Shown piece by piece: positions 9,111 to 17,034 of a stretch of 64,000 nt of DNA. The stretch covers positions 2,061,001-2,125,000 of the forward strand of contig NZ_CP041243.1 of assembly GCF_006547065.1 (NCBI RefSeq), given 5' to 3'. Position 1 is the first letter of the stretch; the number at the start of each line of letters is the position of its first letter. A program made the position numbers and the translations under genes. Origin of the DNA: Brevundimonas sp. M20 (GTDB taxonomy: Bacteria; Pseudomonadota; Alphaproteobacteria; Caulobacterales; Caulobacteraceae). The notes below the pieces were generated by a model. The model saw nothing but the letters and a program-made list of their open reading frames with translations, made no database searches and was not told the DNA's origin.

Positions 9111-9374
9111 ATGTCCGCCACCCTCGTCGCCAACATCATCGGTACGCTTGCCGCTCTGTGCTCGATCACCAGTTTCGCCCCGCAAGCAATCAAGATCTGG
9201 CGCGAGAAGGACGCCTCCGCCGTCTCGCTAAAGACCTATTCACTGACCGTCAGCTGCTTCGTGCTGTGGGTGGTCTATGGCCTGCTGATCAAGGCCTGGC
9301 CGCTGATCGTCGCCAATGGTTGCGCCCTCGTCATGGCCAGTCTGGTGCTGGCGATGAAATGGCGTTTCCGCTGA
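9111..9374 (+). CDS. SemiSWEET-type sugar transporter
   Basis: An 87-residue membrane protein with three predicted helices and the PQ-loop signature SFAPQAIKIWREKDASAVS in the first triple-helix bundle. Bacterial SemiSWEETs dimerise to make a sugar uniporter equivalent to half of a eukaryotic SWEET. The length matches the family (85-95 residues). There is no Shine-Dalgarno sequence before ATG 9111. With the EcfG-like promoter ending 8 bp upstream, leaderless translation is likely. A TTG at 9102 would add three residues but overlaps the promoter. The sugar carried is unknown. Confidence 0.88.
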   Translation: MSATLVANIIGTLAALCSITSFAPQAIKIWREKDASAVSLKTYSLTVSCFVLWVVYGLLIKAWPLIVANGCALVMASLVLAMKWRFR

Positions 9375-9376
9375 AC

Positions 9377-9401
9377 GGAACATCTGCGGATGGCTCCGGT
9401 T
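9377..9401 (+). promoter_or_regulatory. EcfG/SigT-type promoter before the SDR gene
   Basis: GGAAC (9377-9381) and GGTT (9398-9401) with a 16-bp spacer, 34 bp before the start codon at 9436. Confidence 0.55.
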
Positions 9402-9435
9402 GTCACCGCCCGTCCCCACCCGATGAGCGCCCGAG

Positions 9436-10329
9436 ATGACTGACACCCCCGTCCTTCAGGACCCCCGAGACCAGTATCCGAAGCCGCCGTTCCCCGAGCA
9501 GCCCCAATCGGCGCCTGGTCTGGTCCGCAGGATGGAGCCCCGGCCGGATCACGGCGAAGAGAGCTATGTCGGTTCCGCCAAGCTGAAAGGGCGGCGCGCC
9601 CTGATCACCGGGGGCGACTCCGGGATAGGCCGCGCCGTGGCCATCGCCTATGCGCGTGAAGGCGCCGATGTGGCCATTTCATACCTGCCGTCCGAGGAAG
9701 CCGATGCTACGGAAGTGATCGCCCTGATCGAGAAGGCAGGCCGCAAGGCGCTGGCCCTGCCCGGCGACATCACCGATGAGGACTGGTGTCGCGAACTGGT
9801 CGAGCGGACCGTCTCGACGTTCGGCGGTCTCGATATTCTCGTCGTCAACGCCGCCAGCCAGCAGTATCGGGACAGCGTGGAAGAGGTCACGACCGGGGAC
9901 TTCGACCGGACCATGAAGACCAACCTCTATGCGCTGCACTGGATCGCGCAGTCGGCGACCCCGCATCTGAAGCCGGGCGCGGCGGTCATCACCACCGCCT
10001 CGATACAGGCCTATGAGCCGTCAGCCATCCTGCTGGACTACGCCACCACCAAGGCCGGAATCGTCGCCTACACCAAGGCGCTGGCGAAACAGCTGATCGA
10101 AAAGGGCGTCCGCGCGAATGCGGTCGCGCCCGGGCCGTTCTGGACCGTCCTTCAGCCCTCCGGCGGACAGCCGATGGAGGCGGTGAAGTGGTTCGGCGAG
10201 CACAGCGCCTTCGGTCGCCCGGGACAGCCGGTCGAGATTTCGCCGGTCTATGTCCTGCTCGCCTCCTCCGCCGCCAGCTTCACCACCGGCGAGGTCTATG
10301 GCGTCACCGGCGGCGCCGGGATCGCCTGA
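9436..10329 (+). CDS. SDR family oxidoreductase (YhdG/GsiB-neighbour type)
   Basis: A 297-residue short-chain dehydrogenase with a 50-residue N-terminal extension rich in Pro and acidic residues (PKPPFPEQPQSAPGLVRRM), typical of the stress-associated subgroup. The Rossmann motif is TGGDSGIGRA. The structural NAA motif is in VVNAASQQ. The catalytic triad is in TTASIQAYEPSAILLDYATTKAG (Ser, Tyr, Lys). It probably reduces a small aldehyde or ketone with NAD(P)H. It has an EcfG-like promoter, and members of this subgroup are recurrent general-stress genes in alphaproteobacteria. It is followed after 3 bp by a flavodoxin-fold reductase, so the two are likely co-expressed. Confidence 0.9.
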   Translation: MTDTPVLQDPRDQYPKPPFPEQPQSAPGLVRRMEPRPDHGEESYVGSAKLKGRRALITGGDSGIGRAVAIAYAREGADVAISYLPSEEADATEVIALIEKAGRKALALPGDITDEDWCRELVERTVSTFGGLDILVVNAASQQYRDSVEEVTTGDFDRTMKTNLYALHWIAQSATPHLKPGAAVITTASIQAYEPSAILLDYATTKAGIVAYTKALAKQLIEKGVRANAVAPGPFWTVLQPSGGQPMEAVKWFGEHSAFGRPGQPVEISPVYVLLASSAASFTTGEVYGVTGGAGIA

Positions 10330-10332
10330 CAC

Positions 10333-11430
10333 ATGGCGAAGTCGAAAGCCACGGGCGCTGCGCCCGACCCGCGCAAGGGCATGCCATCCCCGAAGCTGAC
10401 GGAAGCCGACTTCACCGAGCGCTACCTTAGCCAGTTTCGGGACCCTGCCTTCGCTCCGATGCAGGAGGCGCTGGACAAGGTCGCCTCCATCGCGTGGGAG
10501 GCCTATTGCGACGGTCGCAAGTCACCGGTGACCCGCAAGGCGGGCAAGGGCTATGCCGATCCGGACTACGACCTGTCCGAAGACTGGATCAACGCCAGGG
10601 CCATGATCGATGAAGCGCAAGCGCGGTTCGAGGATGAGAAGGGTCCGTTGCGAGTGCTGCTGGTCAACGGGTCATCGCGCTCGGAACACACCTGCCCCGG
10701 CGAGATGTCCAAAAGCTTCCGGCTGGTTTCGTCGGCGCAGCAGGTCCTTGAGAAGGCGGGGGTCGAAACCAAGGTGCTGGATCTGTCGCGGCTTGCCAGC
10801 GAATACGGGCGCGACATCCACCCCTGCAAGGCCTGCTTCTCGACTGCGGCGGCGCTCTGTCACTGGCCATGCAGTTGCTACCCCAACTATTCGCTGGGGC
10901 AGGTCCACGACTGGATGAACGACATCTACCCGATGTGGGTCGAGGCGCACGGCGTCTTCATCGTCACGCCGGTGAACTGGTATCAGGTGTCCAGCCCGAT
11001 GAAGCTGATGATGGACCGGCTGGTCTGCGCCGACGGCGGAAACCCGGATCCGACCCTCACGCAGGGCAAGGACGCCGGGCTGGCCAAGACCGAGGAATTG
11101 AAGGGCTGGGCCTATCCCCGCCATCTGCAGGGTCGGGTGTTCTCTGTCGTCGTGCACGGCGATGTCGAAGGCGCCGAGAACGTCCGGCGGTCGGTATCGG
11201 ACTGGCTGAAGTTCATGAAGTTCACGCCCGCCGGGCCGGACGCGGAGATCGACCGCTACATCGGCTACTGGGAACCCTACGCCACCAGTCATGAGGCGCT
11301 GGATCGCGACACGGACATGCGGGCCGAGGTGAGGATCGCCGCCGAACAACTGGCGAGAGCGCTGAAGGCGCGTCGGGGCGGGAAACTGGTGACGACTTAC
11401 GAGGGTCTTGAGAGCCCACGCCAGAAGTAG
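10333..11430 (+). CDS. flavodoxin-fold NAD(P)H-dependent FMN reductase family protein
   Basis: A 365-residue protein. Residues 1-95 are an Arg/Lys-rich extension with no recognised domain. From about residue 100 comes an FMN reductase fold: LRVLLVNGSSRSEHTCPGEMS is the phosphate-binding loop, and VNWYQVSSPMKLMMDRLVC is the flavin-contacting segment. A cysteine cluster (HPCKACFSTAAALCHWPCSC) sits between them and is typical of iron-sulfur-flavoprotein-like members, but the spacing does not prove a cluster. It is the second gene of the SDR operon. The electron acceptor is unknown. Confidence 0.82.
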   Translation: MAKSKATGAAPDPRKGMPSPKLTEADFTERYLSQFRDPAFAPMQEALDKVASIAWEAYCDGRKSPVTRKAGKGYADPDYDLSEDWINARAMIDEAQARFEDEKGPLRVLLVNGSSRSEHTCPGEMSKSFRLVSSAQQVLEKAGVETKVLDLSRLASEYGRDIHPCKACFSTAAALCHWPCSCYPNYSLGQVHDWMNDIYPMWVEAHGVFIVTPVNWYQVSSPMKLMMDRLVCADGGNPDPTLTQGKDAGLAKTEELKGWAYPRHLQGRVFSVVVHGDVEGAENVRRSVSDWLKFMKFTPAGPDAEIDRYIGYWEPYATSHEALDRDTDMRAEVRIAAEQLARALKARRGGKLVTTYEGLESPRQK

Positions 11431-11434
11431 AGGC

Positions 11435-11821
11435 TCACGGCTCGGACCACCCCACAACAGCAAGGGAAGCGCCTGCGGGGTCGCGGTCAAAGTGCAGCCA
11501 AGCCTTGGCGTGTCCCCGCGCCGGCACATAGTCCAGCGTCACGGTGGAGGGCGAGGCGCCCTCCACCGTTCCGACCACATTCACGGCCGCCGCCGTGTCG
11601 CGACCGCTGTTGGACACCTCGATTTCCGCCAGATAGCCGCCCGCAGAGGGCGTTACCGTCGCAATCCGCGCACGCAGAACAGGTGGGGCCGACGGCTGCA
11701 GGGCTTCCCACACGACGACGCCGATGACGGCGAGGGTCACGACACCGCCAATGGCCGCCATGGTCCATTGCAGAACAGGACGGGTTTCGACGGCAGCCTT
11801 GGCTTTTTGAGGTCGGGCCAT
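11435..11821 (-). CDS. TIGR02588 family membrane-anchored protein
   Basis: A 128-residue protein with a basic N-terminus, one transmembrane helix (about residues 19-40, WTMAAIGGVVTLAVIGVVVW) and an exported beta-rich domain that reads EIEVSNSGRDTAAAVNVVG and GHAKAWLHFD. This matches TIGR02588, a family known from being encoded directly beside TIGR02587. Here it is the last gene of a four-gene operon, starting 2 bp after the TIGR02587 stop. Its function is unknown. The fold resembles an immunoglobulin-like scaffold, which is inference. Confidence 0.82.
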   Translation of the reverse strand: MARPQKAKAAVETRPVLQWTMAAIGGVVTLAVIGVVVWEALQPSAPPVLRARIATVTPSAGGYLAEIEVSNSGRDTAAAVNVVGTVEGASPSTVTLDYVPARGHAKAWLHFDRDPAGASLAVVGWSEP

Positions 11822-11823
11822 GA

Positions 11824-12645
11824 TTACACCAGCAGACGGGCCGCCGCCGCGCCGATGGCGGCGGGAAAGCCCAGGACAATGACACTCTGGACCATGCCGG
11901 GCAGCCAGTGACCATCCATGCGTCCGAAAACGAACAGGACGAACAGGCTGACCGCCAGCGCGATCGCATAACCCGGCAGGGTGAAATGGAAGAAGGCCTT
12001 GACCGGATGGTCTGCCTCCTCCTGCCCTGCGAAACCGGCCCGGAACACGATAAGGTGTAGCAGGCCGAGGGACAGCAGGATCAGCCCCAGCGCGTGCAGC
12101 GGCGTCGCCTTGTAGGCGATCAGGACCATCTCCTCCGTCGGAGCGACATTCAGACCGAGGAACAGGGCGCCGGCGGCCATCAGGAACAACTCGCCAGTAT
12201 AGGATGCGCTCCCCTCATCCGTCTCCCCGCCGCCCGCGCCCGCCAGCTGTCTTCGCGCCAGCAGCGCGCCCATGGCGCCCGGTATCGCCTGCAAGGTCAC
12301 CATGCCGATGAAGCCCGTCAGTGACGTGTCTCCCCGCACGACCCCGAACAGGGTGAGCAGTCCCGCGGCGGTGCCGAAACCGACCGCCAGAGCGACCGCC
12401 GTATCCAGACTGTCGTTGAGAAGACCTCTCCGGTCGGAGAACCCCGCATAGTGGGCGAGCCCGAGAAGAAGCGGCAGGCCCGCTGCAATGAAGGCCAGCA
12501 GCCGCCAGCGATCCATGGCGACACCCTGCGACCACATCTCCATGGTCATCAGCAAGGGAATGCCGAACAGCAGGGCGCCGCCGAAGGCCCGGCCCAGATC
12601 GTTGAGGTAGCTCGCGCTCCTCGCCCGGGCGGCCGCGGTCGCCAT
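11824..12645 (-). CDS. TIGR02587 family integral membrane protein
   Basis: A 273-residue polytopic protein with about eight hydrophobic segments, for example AFGGALLFGIPLLMTMEMW, LLAFIAAGLPLLLGLAHY and LFVLFVFGRMDG. A conserved polar stretch APTEEMVLIAYKATPLHALG lies in a loop. The start is taken as ATG 12645, which overlaps the upstream stop as TGATG; a GTG at 12669 would give eight more residues. It pairs with TIGR02588, and both are genomically tied to the PQQ/sorbosone dehydrogenase upstream. Function is unknown. Confidence 0.85.
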   Translation of the reverse strand: MATAAARARSASYLNDLGRAFGGALLFGIPLLMTMEMWSQGVAMDRWRLLAFIAAGLPLLLGLAHYAGFSDRRGLLNDSLDTAVALAVGFGTAAGLLTLFGVVRGDTSLTGFIGMVTLQAIPGAMGALLARRQLAGAGGGETDEGSASYTGELFLMAAGALFLGLNVAPTEEMVLIAYKATPLHALGLILLSLGLLHLIVFRAGFAGQEEADHPVKAFFHFTLPGYAIALAVSLFVLFVFGRMDGHWLPGMVQSVIVLGFPAAIGAAAARLLV

Positions 12646-13943
12646 CAGCCCGCCGGAGCGACCCGCCACACGGTGTTGGACAGGTCGTCGGCGATCAGCA
12701 GGATGCGACGTTGCGGATCGAAGGTCACCCCGACCGGGCGACCGCGCGCCTTGCCGTCCGCGAGGAAGCCGGTCACGAAGTCGACGGGCTGGCCGACCGG
12801 GCGGCCATTGCTGAAGGCGACCCAGCTGACCTTGTAGCCGGACAGGTCCTGCCGGTTCCAGCTGCCGTGCTCACCGATGAAGGCGCCTTGGCTGAAGCCA
12901 CCGCCGAAGCCGCCGTTGGTGGCGAAACTCAAACCCAGCGCAGCGACGTGTGAGCCCAGCGCATAGTCGGGGGCGACGGCGCGTTCCACCAGATCGGGAC
13001 GCGCCGGACGGACGCGCGGATCGACGGTCTTGCCCCAGTAGCTGTAGGGCCAGCCGTAGAAGGCGCCGTCGCGCACTGAGGTAAGATAGTCGGGCACCAG
13101 TTCCGGCCCGAGTTCGTCCCGCTCATTGACCACCGCCCACAGCTGGCCGGAGGTCGGTTCGATGGCAAGGGCGGTCGGGTTTCGGATACCGGTGGCGATC
13201 GTTCGACGCGCGCCGGTCAGGCGGTCGATCTCCCAGACCACCGCCCGCTCCTCCTCCACCGACATGCCGCGCTCGCCGACATTGCTGTTGGAGCCGATGC
13301 CCACATAGAGCTTGGTCCCGTCAGCGCTGGCGGTCAGGGACTTCGTCCAGTGATGGTTCACCTCGGCCGGCAGGCGGGTCAGGACTTCGCCCGGCGCGGT
13401 GATCCGGGTCTGCCCCTCCTGATAGGGAAAGCGCAGCAAGGCGTCCTGATTGGCGACGTAGAGATTGCCGTCCACGAAGGCCAGGCCGTAGGGCGCGTCG
13501 AGGTTCTCTATAAAGACTGTCCGAACTTCCGGCGTACCGTCGCCGTCAGCGTCCCGCAGCAAGGTGATCCGGTTTCCGCCCTTCACCGATGACTTGCCGC
13601 GCGCCTTGATGACGCCCGCGATCACGTCCTTGGGCCGCAGCTTGGGCGCCTTGCCGCCCGACCCTTCCGCGACAAGGATGTCGCCGTTGGGCAGCACCAG
13701 CATCTGGCGCGGGATTTTCAGGTCCGTCGCCATCGCCGTGATGCGGAAGCCCTGCGGGACGGTCGGCGCCTCGCCGTCCCAACCGGCGGGCGACGCGATC
13801 TTCATCGGCGGGATCAGGGTCTCATTGCGGTTCGGCAGCTCCGGGTTCGGTCCGGTCTGGTTCAGGTTTTCCGCAGGCCGACCACAGGCGGTGACGGCGA
13901 CGGCGAGGGTCAGGGCGGAGGTGGCGAGCAGGCGGCGCATCAT
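12645..13943 (-). CDS. sorbosone dehydrogenase family beta-propeller lipoprotein
   Basis: A 432-residue exported protein. MMRRLLATSALTLAVAVTAC ends in a lipobox (VTAC), so it is probably lipid-anchored in the periplasm. The body is a six-bladed propeller of the glucose/sorbosone dehydrogenase family: LVLPNGDILVAEGSGGKAP, VGIGSNSNVGERG, IATGIRNPTALAIEP, GEHGSWNRQDLSGYKV and ILLIADDLSNTVWR. Enzymes of this fold oxidise sugars or aldoses with PQQ. GGGAGGGA precedes the first ATG (13943), which overlaps the upstream gene's stop by 4 bp. No PQQ biosynthesis gene is in the window. Confidence 0.88.
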   Translation of the reverse strand: MMRRLLATSALTLAVAVTACGRPAENLNQTGPNPELPNRNETLIPPMKIASPAGWDGEAPTVPQGFRITAMATDLKIPRQMLVLPNGDILVAEGSGGKAPKLRPKDVIAGVIKARGKSSVKGGNRITLLRDADGDGTPEVRTVFIENLDAPYGLAFVDGNLYVANQDALLRFPYQEGQTRITAPGEVLTRLPAEVNHHWTKSLTASADGTKLYVGIGSNSNVGERGMSVEEERAVVWEIDRLTGARRTIATGIRNPTALAIEPTSGQLWAVVNERDELGPELVPDYLTSVRDGAFYGWPYSYWGKTVDPRVRPARPDLVERAVAPDYALGSHVAALGLSFATNGGFGGGFSQGAFIGEHGSWNRQDLSGYKVSWVAFSNGRPVGQPVDFVTGFLADGKARGRPVGVTFDPQRRILLIADDLSNTVWRVAPAG

Positions 13944-14371
13944 CGGGCTCCCTCCCGGATAGCCTGGGCGTTTCCAATCCAGGCGGCGGCGAGGGCCAGG
14001 ACGGTGCAGACGATGGACATCAGCAGACCGGCGGCGCCGACCGAGCTCCAGCCATCTCTGCTGTGCTGGAGCGAGTTGAGGAAGCCGATGACGAAGGCAG
14101 CGGCGAGCAGACCCGCCAGTAACAGGGCAGAGGTTCGCTCCGGCGTCCGCCACTGGAAAATCAGACTGATCAACGCCCACGCCAGAAGAACGCCCGCGAA
14201 AAGCTCGCCGCCCGCGATCAACCAGGCAGAGAAGTTGGTCCACTGGATCACCTCGGTCCTCAGATAGGCGATGTCGCTGACCAGCCCCCCGGCGAACAAG
14301 GCCGCTGGAAAGCCGAGAAGGACGGATCTGGCGGTCTGCAGCGGTCTCGCCGCTGGTCCGTGGGAGGGCAT
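13940..14371 (-). CDS. DUF2231-type membrane protein
   Basis: A 143-residue protein with four predicted membrane helices (LLGFPAALFAGGLVSDIAY, FSAWLIAGGELFAGVLLAW, ALLLAGLLAAAFVIGFLNS, GLLMSIVCTVLALAAAWIG). A His in the third loop (SLQHSRDGW) is typical of the family, in which heme binding has been suggested but not established. It heads the operon with the sorbosone-dehydrogenase-like gene, overlapping it as ATGA. The position suggests a membrane partner for electron transfer, which is inference. The start is ATG 14371; upstream in-frame codons lack hydrophobic or conserved sequence. Confidence 0.75.
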   Translation of the reverse strand: MPSHGPAARPLQTARSVLLGFPAALFAGGLVSDIAYLRTEVIQWTNFSAWLIAGGELFAGVLLAWALISLIFQWRTPERTSALLLAGLLAAAFVIGFLNSLQHSRDGWSSVGAAGLLMSIVCTVLALAAAWIGNAQAIREGAR

Positions 14372-14526
14372 GCCTAAATCGTTCCTGTTCAGCCTGTGCC
14401 GTGAGCCAACCCGCCGGACGCCGTTTCGTTGCCGTATTTGGGGAACCACCCGCAGGTTCGAACCCTTCTCAAAGCGAAGCCGCCGAGGGGAAGCGCCATC
14501 ATCCGTCCGCTGATCGAGTCCGTGTC

Positions 14527-15264
14527 ATGACGCCCGACGCCCTGACCTGGCTTCCGTACTGCGGTCCGGCTCCGGCGCCCGGCGAATGGCGCTGGAATCT
14601 CGACCCGCTGCTTCTGACCGCGCTGCTCACGACGGCGGCGCTTCTTCTGTGGCGCGGACAAGGTCGGCCCCGAACACTCGGCCTGATCGCGACGGTGGTG
14701 CTGGGCGTGATCTTCGTCTCCCCATTGTGCGCGACCAGCTCCGCGCTGTTTTCAGCGCGGACGGTGCATCACGTCCTCTTGGTCGCCGTCGCCGCCCCGC
14801 TGCTGGCGTGGAGCCTGCCCTTTGGCCGGACCGGCTCGCTGTCTTTGGCGACGGCGGTTCAGGCGGTTGTCTTCTGGGCCTGGCATGCGCCCTCCGCCTA
14901 CGCCGCCGCCCTGTCCAGCGACGCCGTCTACTGGCTTATGCAGGCCAGCCTTCTGGCCAGCGCCGTCTGGTTCTGGGCAGGGGTGCGCCGCGCCTCGGCG
15001 CCGTCGGCCGTCGGCCACCTGCTCGTCGCCATGGTCGCCATGGGGCTTCTCGGCGCACTGCTCACCTTCGCCGACGACGCCCTTTACGCGCCTCACCTGC
15101 TGACCACCATGGCATGGGGGCTGACCCCGCTGGAGGATCAGCAAGCGGCAGGCCTGATCATGTGGGCGCCGGCGGCGGCCATCTATCTGGCGGCCGCGCT
15201 GATCATCCTGGGGCGCTGGATCGGTCCGGACCGTCCGGTCGTGCGCGTGGATCAGACCGCGTGA
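14527..15264 (+). CDS. ctaG: caa3-type cytochrome c oxidase assembly factor CtaG
   Basis: A 245-residue polytopic membrane protein of the CtaG family found with caa3 oxidases (distinct from the Cox11 type). Seven hydrophobic segments are visible. Conserved features are WNLDPLLLTALLTTAALLLW near the start, SPLCATSSALFSARTVHHVLL and FWAWHAPSAYAAAL, with His residues that are candidate copper ligands. It is needed for maturation of the oxidase Cu centre in its family. It overlaps the next gene by GTGA. The oxidase genes follow from 16.7 kb. Confidence 0.9.
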   Translation: MTPDALTWLPYCGPAPAPGEWRWNLDPLLLTALLTTAALLLWRGQGRPRTLGLIATVVLGVIFVSPLCATSSALFSARTVHHVLLVAVAAPLLAWSLPFGRTGSLSLATAVQAVVFWAWHAPSAYAAALSSDAVYWLMQASLLASAVWFWAGVRRASAPSAVGHLLVAMVAMGLLGALLTFADDALYAPHLLTTMAWGLTPLEDQQAAGLIMWAPAAAIYLAAALIILGRWIGPDRPVVRVDQTA

Positions 15265-15971
15265 TCAACCGCCTCATCGGGAACATCCTTGAATGGGCCG
15301 CGGGCCACCACGACGAGCGCCGTTATTCGCCCGTGGCCATCGTCTTTCACTGGACGATGGCGGCCCTGATCGTTTTCCAGCTGTTTTGGGGCTGGTGGAT
15401 GGGACGCCTGCCGGTCGGGGGCGAGAAGGTGGCGGCGCACAGCCTTCACTACGCCGTCGGCGTGCTGATGCTGGTGCTCGCCATGGGGCGAGGCGCCTGG
15501 CGCCTGCTGGCGCCCGGGCCGATCAACGACGCCGACAAACCGGGCTGGGAAAGCAATGCCGCCACGGTCACCCACTACCTGTTCTACACCTGCCTGTTCG
15601 GCCTGCCCCTGACCGGTTGGGCGATGGTCTCGGCCACAGAGCGCGAGCAGAGCCTGACCCTGCTGGGCCTCGTCGCCTGGCCCCTGATGCCGTTCCAGGA
15701 CCTGAACAACGTCACCCGCTGGCGGATCGAGGCGGTGACGGAATGGATGCACTGGGGCCTGATCGTCACCCTGCTGCTGCTCATTCCCCTGCACATCGGC
15801 GCTGCGCTCAAGCACCAGATCATCGATCGGGACGACGTACTCCACGGGATGCTTCCGGTCGTGCCGCAGCCGAAGCGGCGGCGGACGCGCTGGCAACGTC
15901 GGTATCGGGCGGTCGAGCAGCGGGTGCGTGCTCTAGCCAGGCGGCGATTTGGGCTATCTCGGCGTCGGTGA
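15261..15971 (+). CDS. cytochrome b561 family protein
   Basis: A 236-residue membrane protein with four helices of the prokaryotic b561 type. Heme-ligand histidines are visible in VAIVFHWTMAALIVFQLFW, AHSLHYAVGVLML, VTEWMHWGLIVTLLL and PLHIGAALKHQIIDRDDVLHGML. It starts at GTG 15261, overlapping ctaG by 4 bp. The membrane domain ends near residue 200; the remaining basic tail (RRRTRWQRRYRAVEQRVRAL) is read through DNA that also encodes the C-terminus of the convergent diheme cytochrome c, a 152-bp overlap. It likely shuttles electrons in the membrane, with donor unknown. Confidence 0.85.
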   Translation: MINRLIGNILEWAAGHHDERRYSPVAIVFHWTMAALIVFQLFWGWWMGRLPVGGEKVAAHSLHYAVGVLMLVLAMGRGAWRLLAPGPINDADKPGWESNAATVTHYLFYTCLFGLPLTGWAMVSATEREQSLTLLGLVAWPLMPFQDLNNVTRWRIEAVTEWMHWGLIVTLLLLIPLHIGAALKHQIIDRDDVLHGMLPVVPQPKRRRTRWQRRYRAVEQRVRALARRRFGLSRRR

Positions 15972-16548
15972 GGTTCCTTACGGCGTCGGTCATCACGCCG
16001 CGCGGGTCGTTCCGCCGCTTCCTTTCCTGCCAGCGATGAAGTTGATCCACCGTATAGGCCGCGGGCTGACCCGCGATGGCCGGATTTCCGAAGCCCACGC
16101 CGCGTCCATCCGCCCCGTGACACGACGCGCAACCGGCCACGCCCCGCGACGCGTCCCCGGTCAGATAAAGCGCAGGCGGCGGACCGACGGTCGCCCGCGC
16201 GGGCGGCGCGGGCATGTCCGCATAGAAGCGCGCCACCGCCCGGCGGTCGCCGTCGTCCAGCCAGCGCGCCACTTCCCGCATGACCACATCCTGCCGAACG
16301 TCCTTGGCGTAGTCCTCCATCTGCTTCTGCAGATAGCCCGCGTCCAGCCCGGCCAGGCGCGGCACGCTGACGCCGTCGCCTTCTCCAGCCAGACCATGGC
16401 AGCTGAAACAGGCGTTGGCCGGGCCGCCCTCTCCCCCGCCCATGGCGATGATCTGGCCGGTCTCGGTGAAGGCCGCACCCGTCTGGTTGGAGGGGGGCGC
16501 GCAGGCCGCGAGCGGCAGCAGCAGGAGGGTCAGGAGTGAGAAACGCAC
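15820..16548 (-). CDS. diheme cytochrome c (c4-like), exported
   Basis: A 242-residue protein with two class I cytochrome c domains. The signal peptide MRFSLLTLLLLPLAAC has a lipobox-like LAAC. The heme-binding motifs are CFSCH and CASCH, and candidate axial methionines lie downstream. The last 35 residues are Ala/Pro/Ser-rich (ARPPDTDVASASAAASAAAR) beyond the cytochrome fold and overlap the b561 gene on the other strand. The GTG at 16548 has no Shine-Dalgarno sequence, and an EcfG-like promoter ends 9 bp upstream, so translation may be leaderless. It is a likely periplasmic electron carrier to the caa3 oxidase. Confidence 0.85.
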   Translation of the reverse strand: MRFSLLTLLLLPLAACAPPSNQTGAAFTETGQIIAMGGGEGGPANACFSCHGLAGEGDGVSVPRLAGLDAGYLQKQMEDYAKDVRQDVVMREVARWLDDGDRRAVARFYADMPAPPARATVGPPPALYLTGDASRGVAGCASCHGADGRGVGFGNPAIAGQPAAYTVDQLHRWQERKRRNDPRGVMTDAVRNLTDAEIAQIAAWLEHAPAARPPDTDVASASAAASAAARPEASRGVRRPDR

Positions 16549-16556
16549 CCGGAGCG

Positions 16557-16581
16557 AACACCGTCCGACCGCCACGGTTCC
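16557..16581 (-). promoter_or_regulatory. EcfG/SigT-type promoter for the diheme cytochrome c
   Basis: On the minus strand GGAAC (16581-16577), a 16-bp spacer and TGTT (16560-16557). Its GGAACC half is one arm of an 11-bp inverted repeat (16571-16581 with 16590-16600) shared with the opposing promoter. Confidence 0.5.
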
Positions 16582-16589
16582 GCTCCGGG

Positions 16590-16614
16590 GGAACCGTGGC
16601 CATGGGAGCGGGTT
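16590..16614 (+). promoter_or_regulatory. EcfG/SigT-type promoter for the cytochrome oxidase operon
   Basis: GGAAC (16590-16594), 16-bp spacer, GGTT (16611-16614), 57 bp before the cytochrome c start at 16672. It is back to back with the promoter at 16557-16581. Confidence 0.55.
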
Positions 16615-16671
16615 AGCTCCCAGACGAAGCAGGGGCGCAATGAAAGCTTTCGACAACCGACAGGGACCGGC

Positions 16672-17034
16672 GTGAGGTGGGGCGTGATCGCCCTGACCGC
16701 CCTTCTGTGCGCCTGCGCGGACAAGAGCGAGCCTCCGCGCGCCCTTATGGGCGCGGACGCCGCCCGGGGTGTGCGGGTGATTGAGCGCGTTGGATGCGCC
16801 GCCTGTCACGACACGCCAGGCGTCGGATGGCCGAAAGGGCTGGCCGGGCCTTCGCTGCACGGATTCGCCGACAGCCCGCTGATCGCGGGACAGTTCCCGA
16901 ACAGGCCGGACCAGTTGGTCCGCTTTCTGAAGGACGCGCCGTCGATGGCGCCCGCCACCGCCATGCCCGCGATGCCGCTGACCGAAGCCGAGGCCCGAGA
17001 CGTGGCCGCCTACCTGTACACGCTCCATGACTAG
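16672..17034 (+). CDS. monoheme cytochrome c lipoprotein
   Basis: A 120-residue protein with a short signal peptide ending in a lipobox-like LCAC, so probably anchored to the periplasmic face. One heme site, CAACH, lies near residue 42, and the axial methionine is likely in the AMPAMPLTEAEARDVAAYLYTL segment. Start is GTG 16672. The 3' end overlaps coxB by 8 bp. Its place as first gene of the oxidase operon suggests it delivers electrons to, or is a subunit of, the caa3 oxidase. Confidence 0.85.
   Translation: MRWGVIALTALLCACADKSEPPRALMGADAARGVRVIERVGCAACHDTPGVGWPKGLAGPSLHGFADSPLIAGQFPNRPDQLVRFLKDAPSMAPATAMPAMPLTEAEARDVAAYLYTLHD

Noticed and set aside
14442..14467. EcfG promoter before ctaG
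   Set aside because: GGAAC is followed by CCCT or CCTT at the allowed spacings, so the GTT core is missing.
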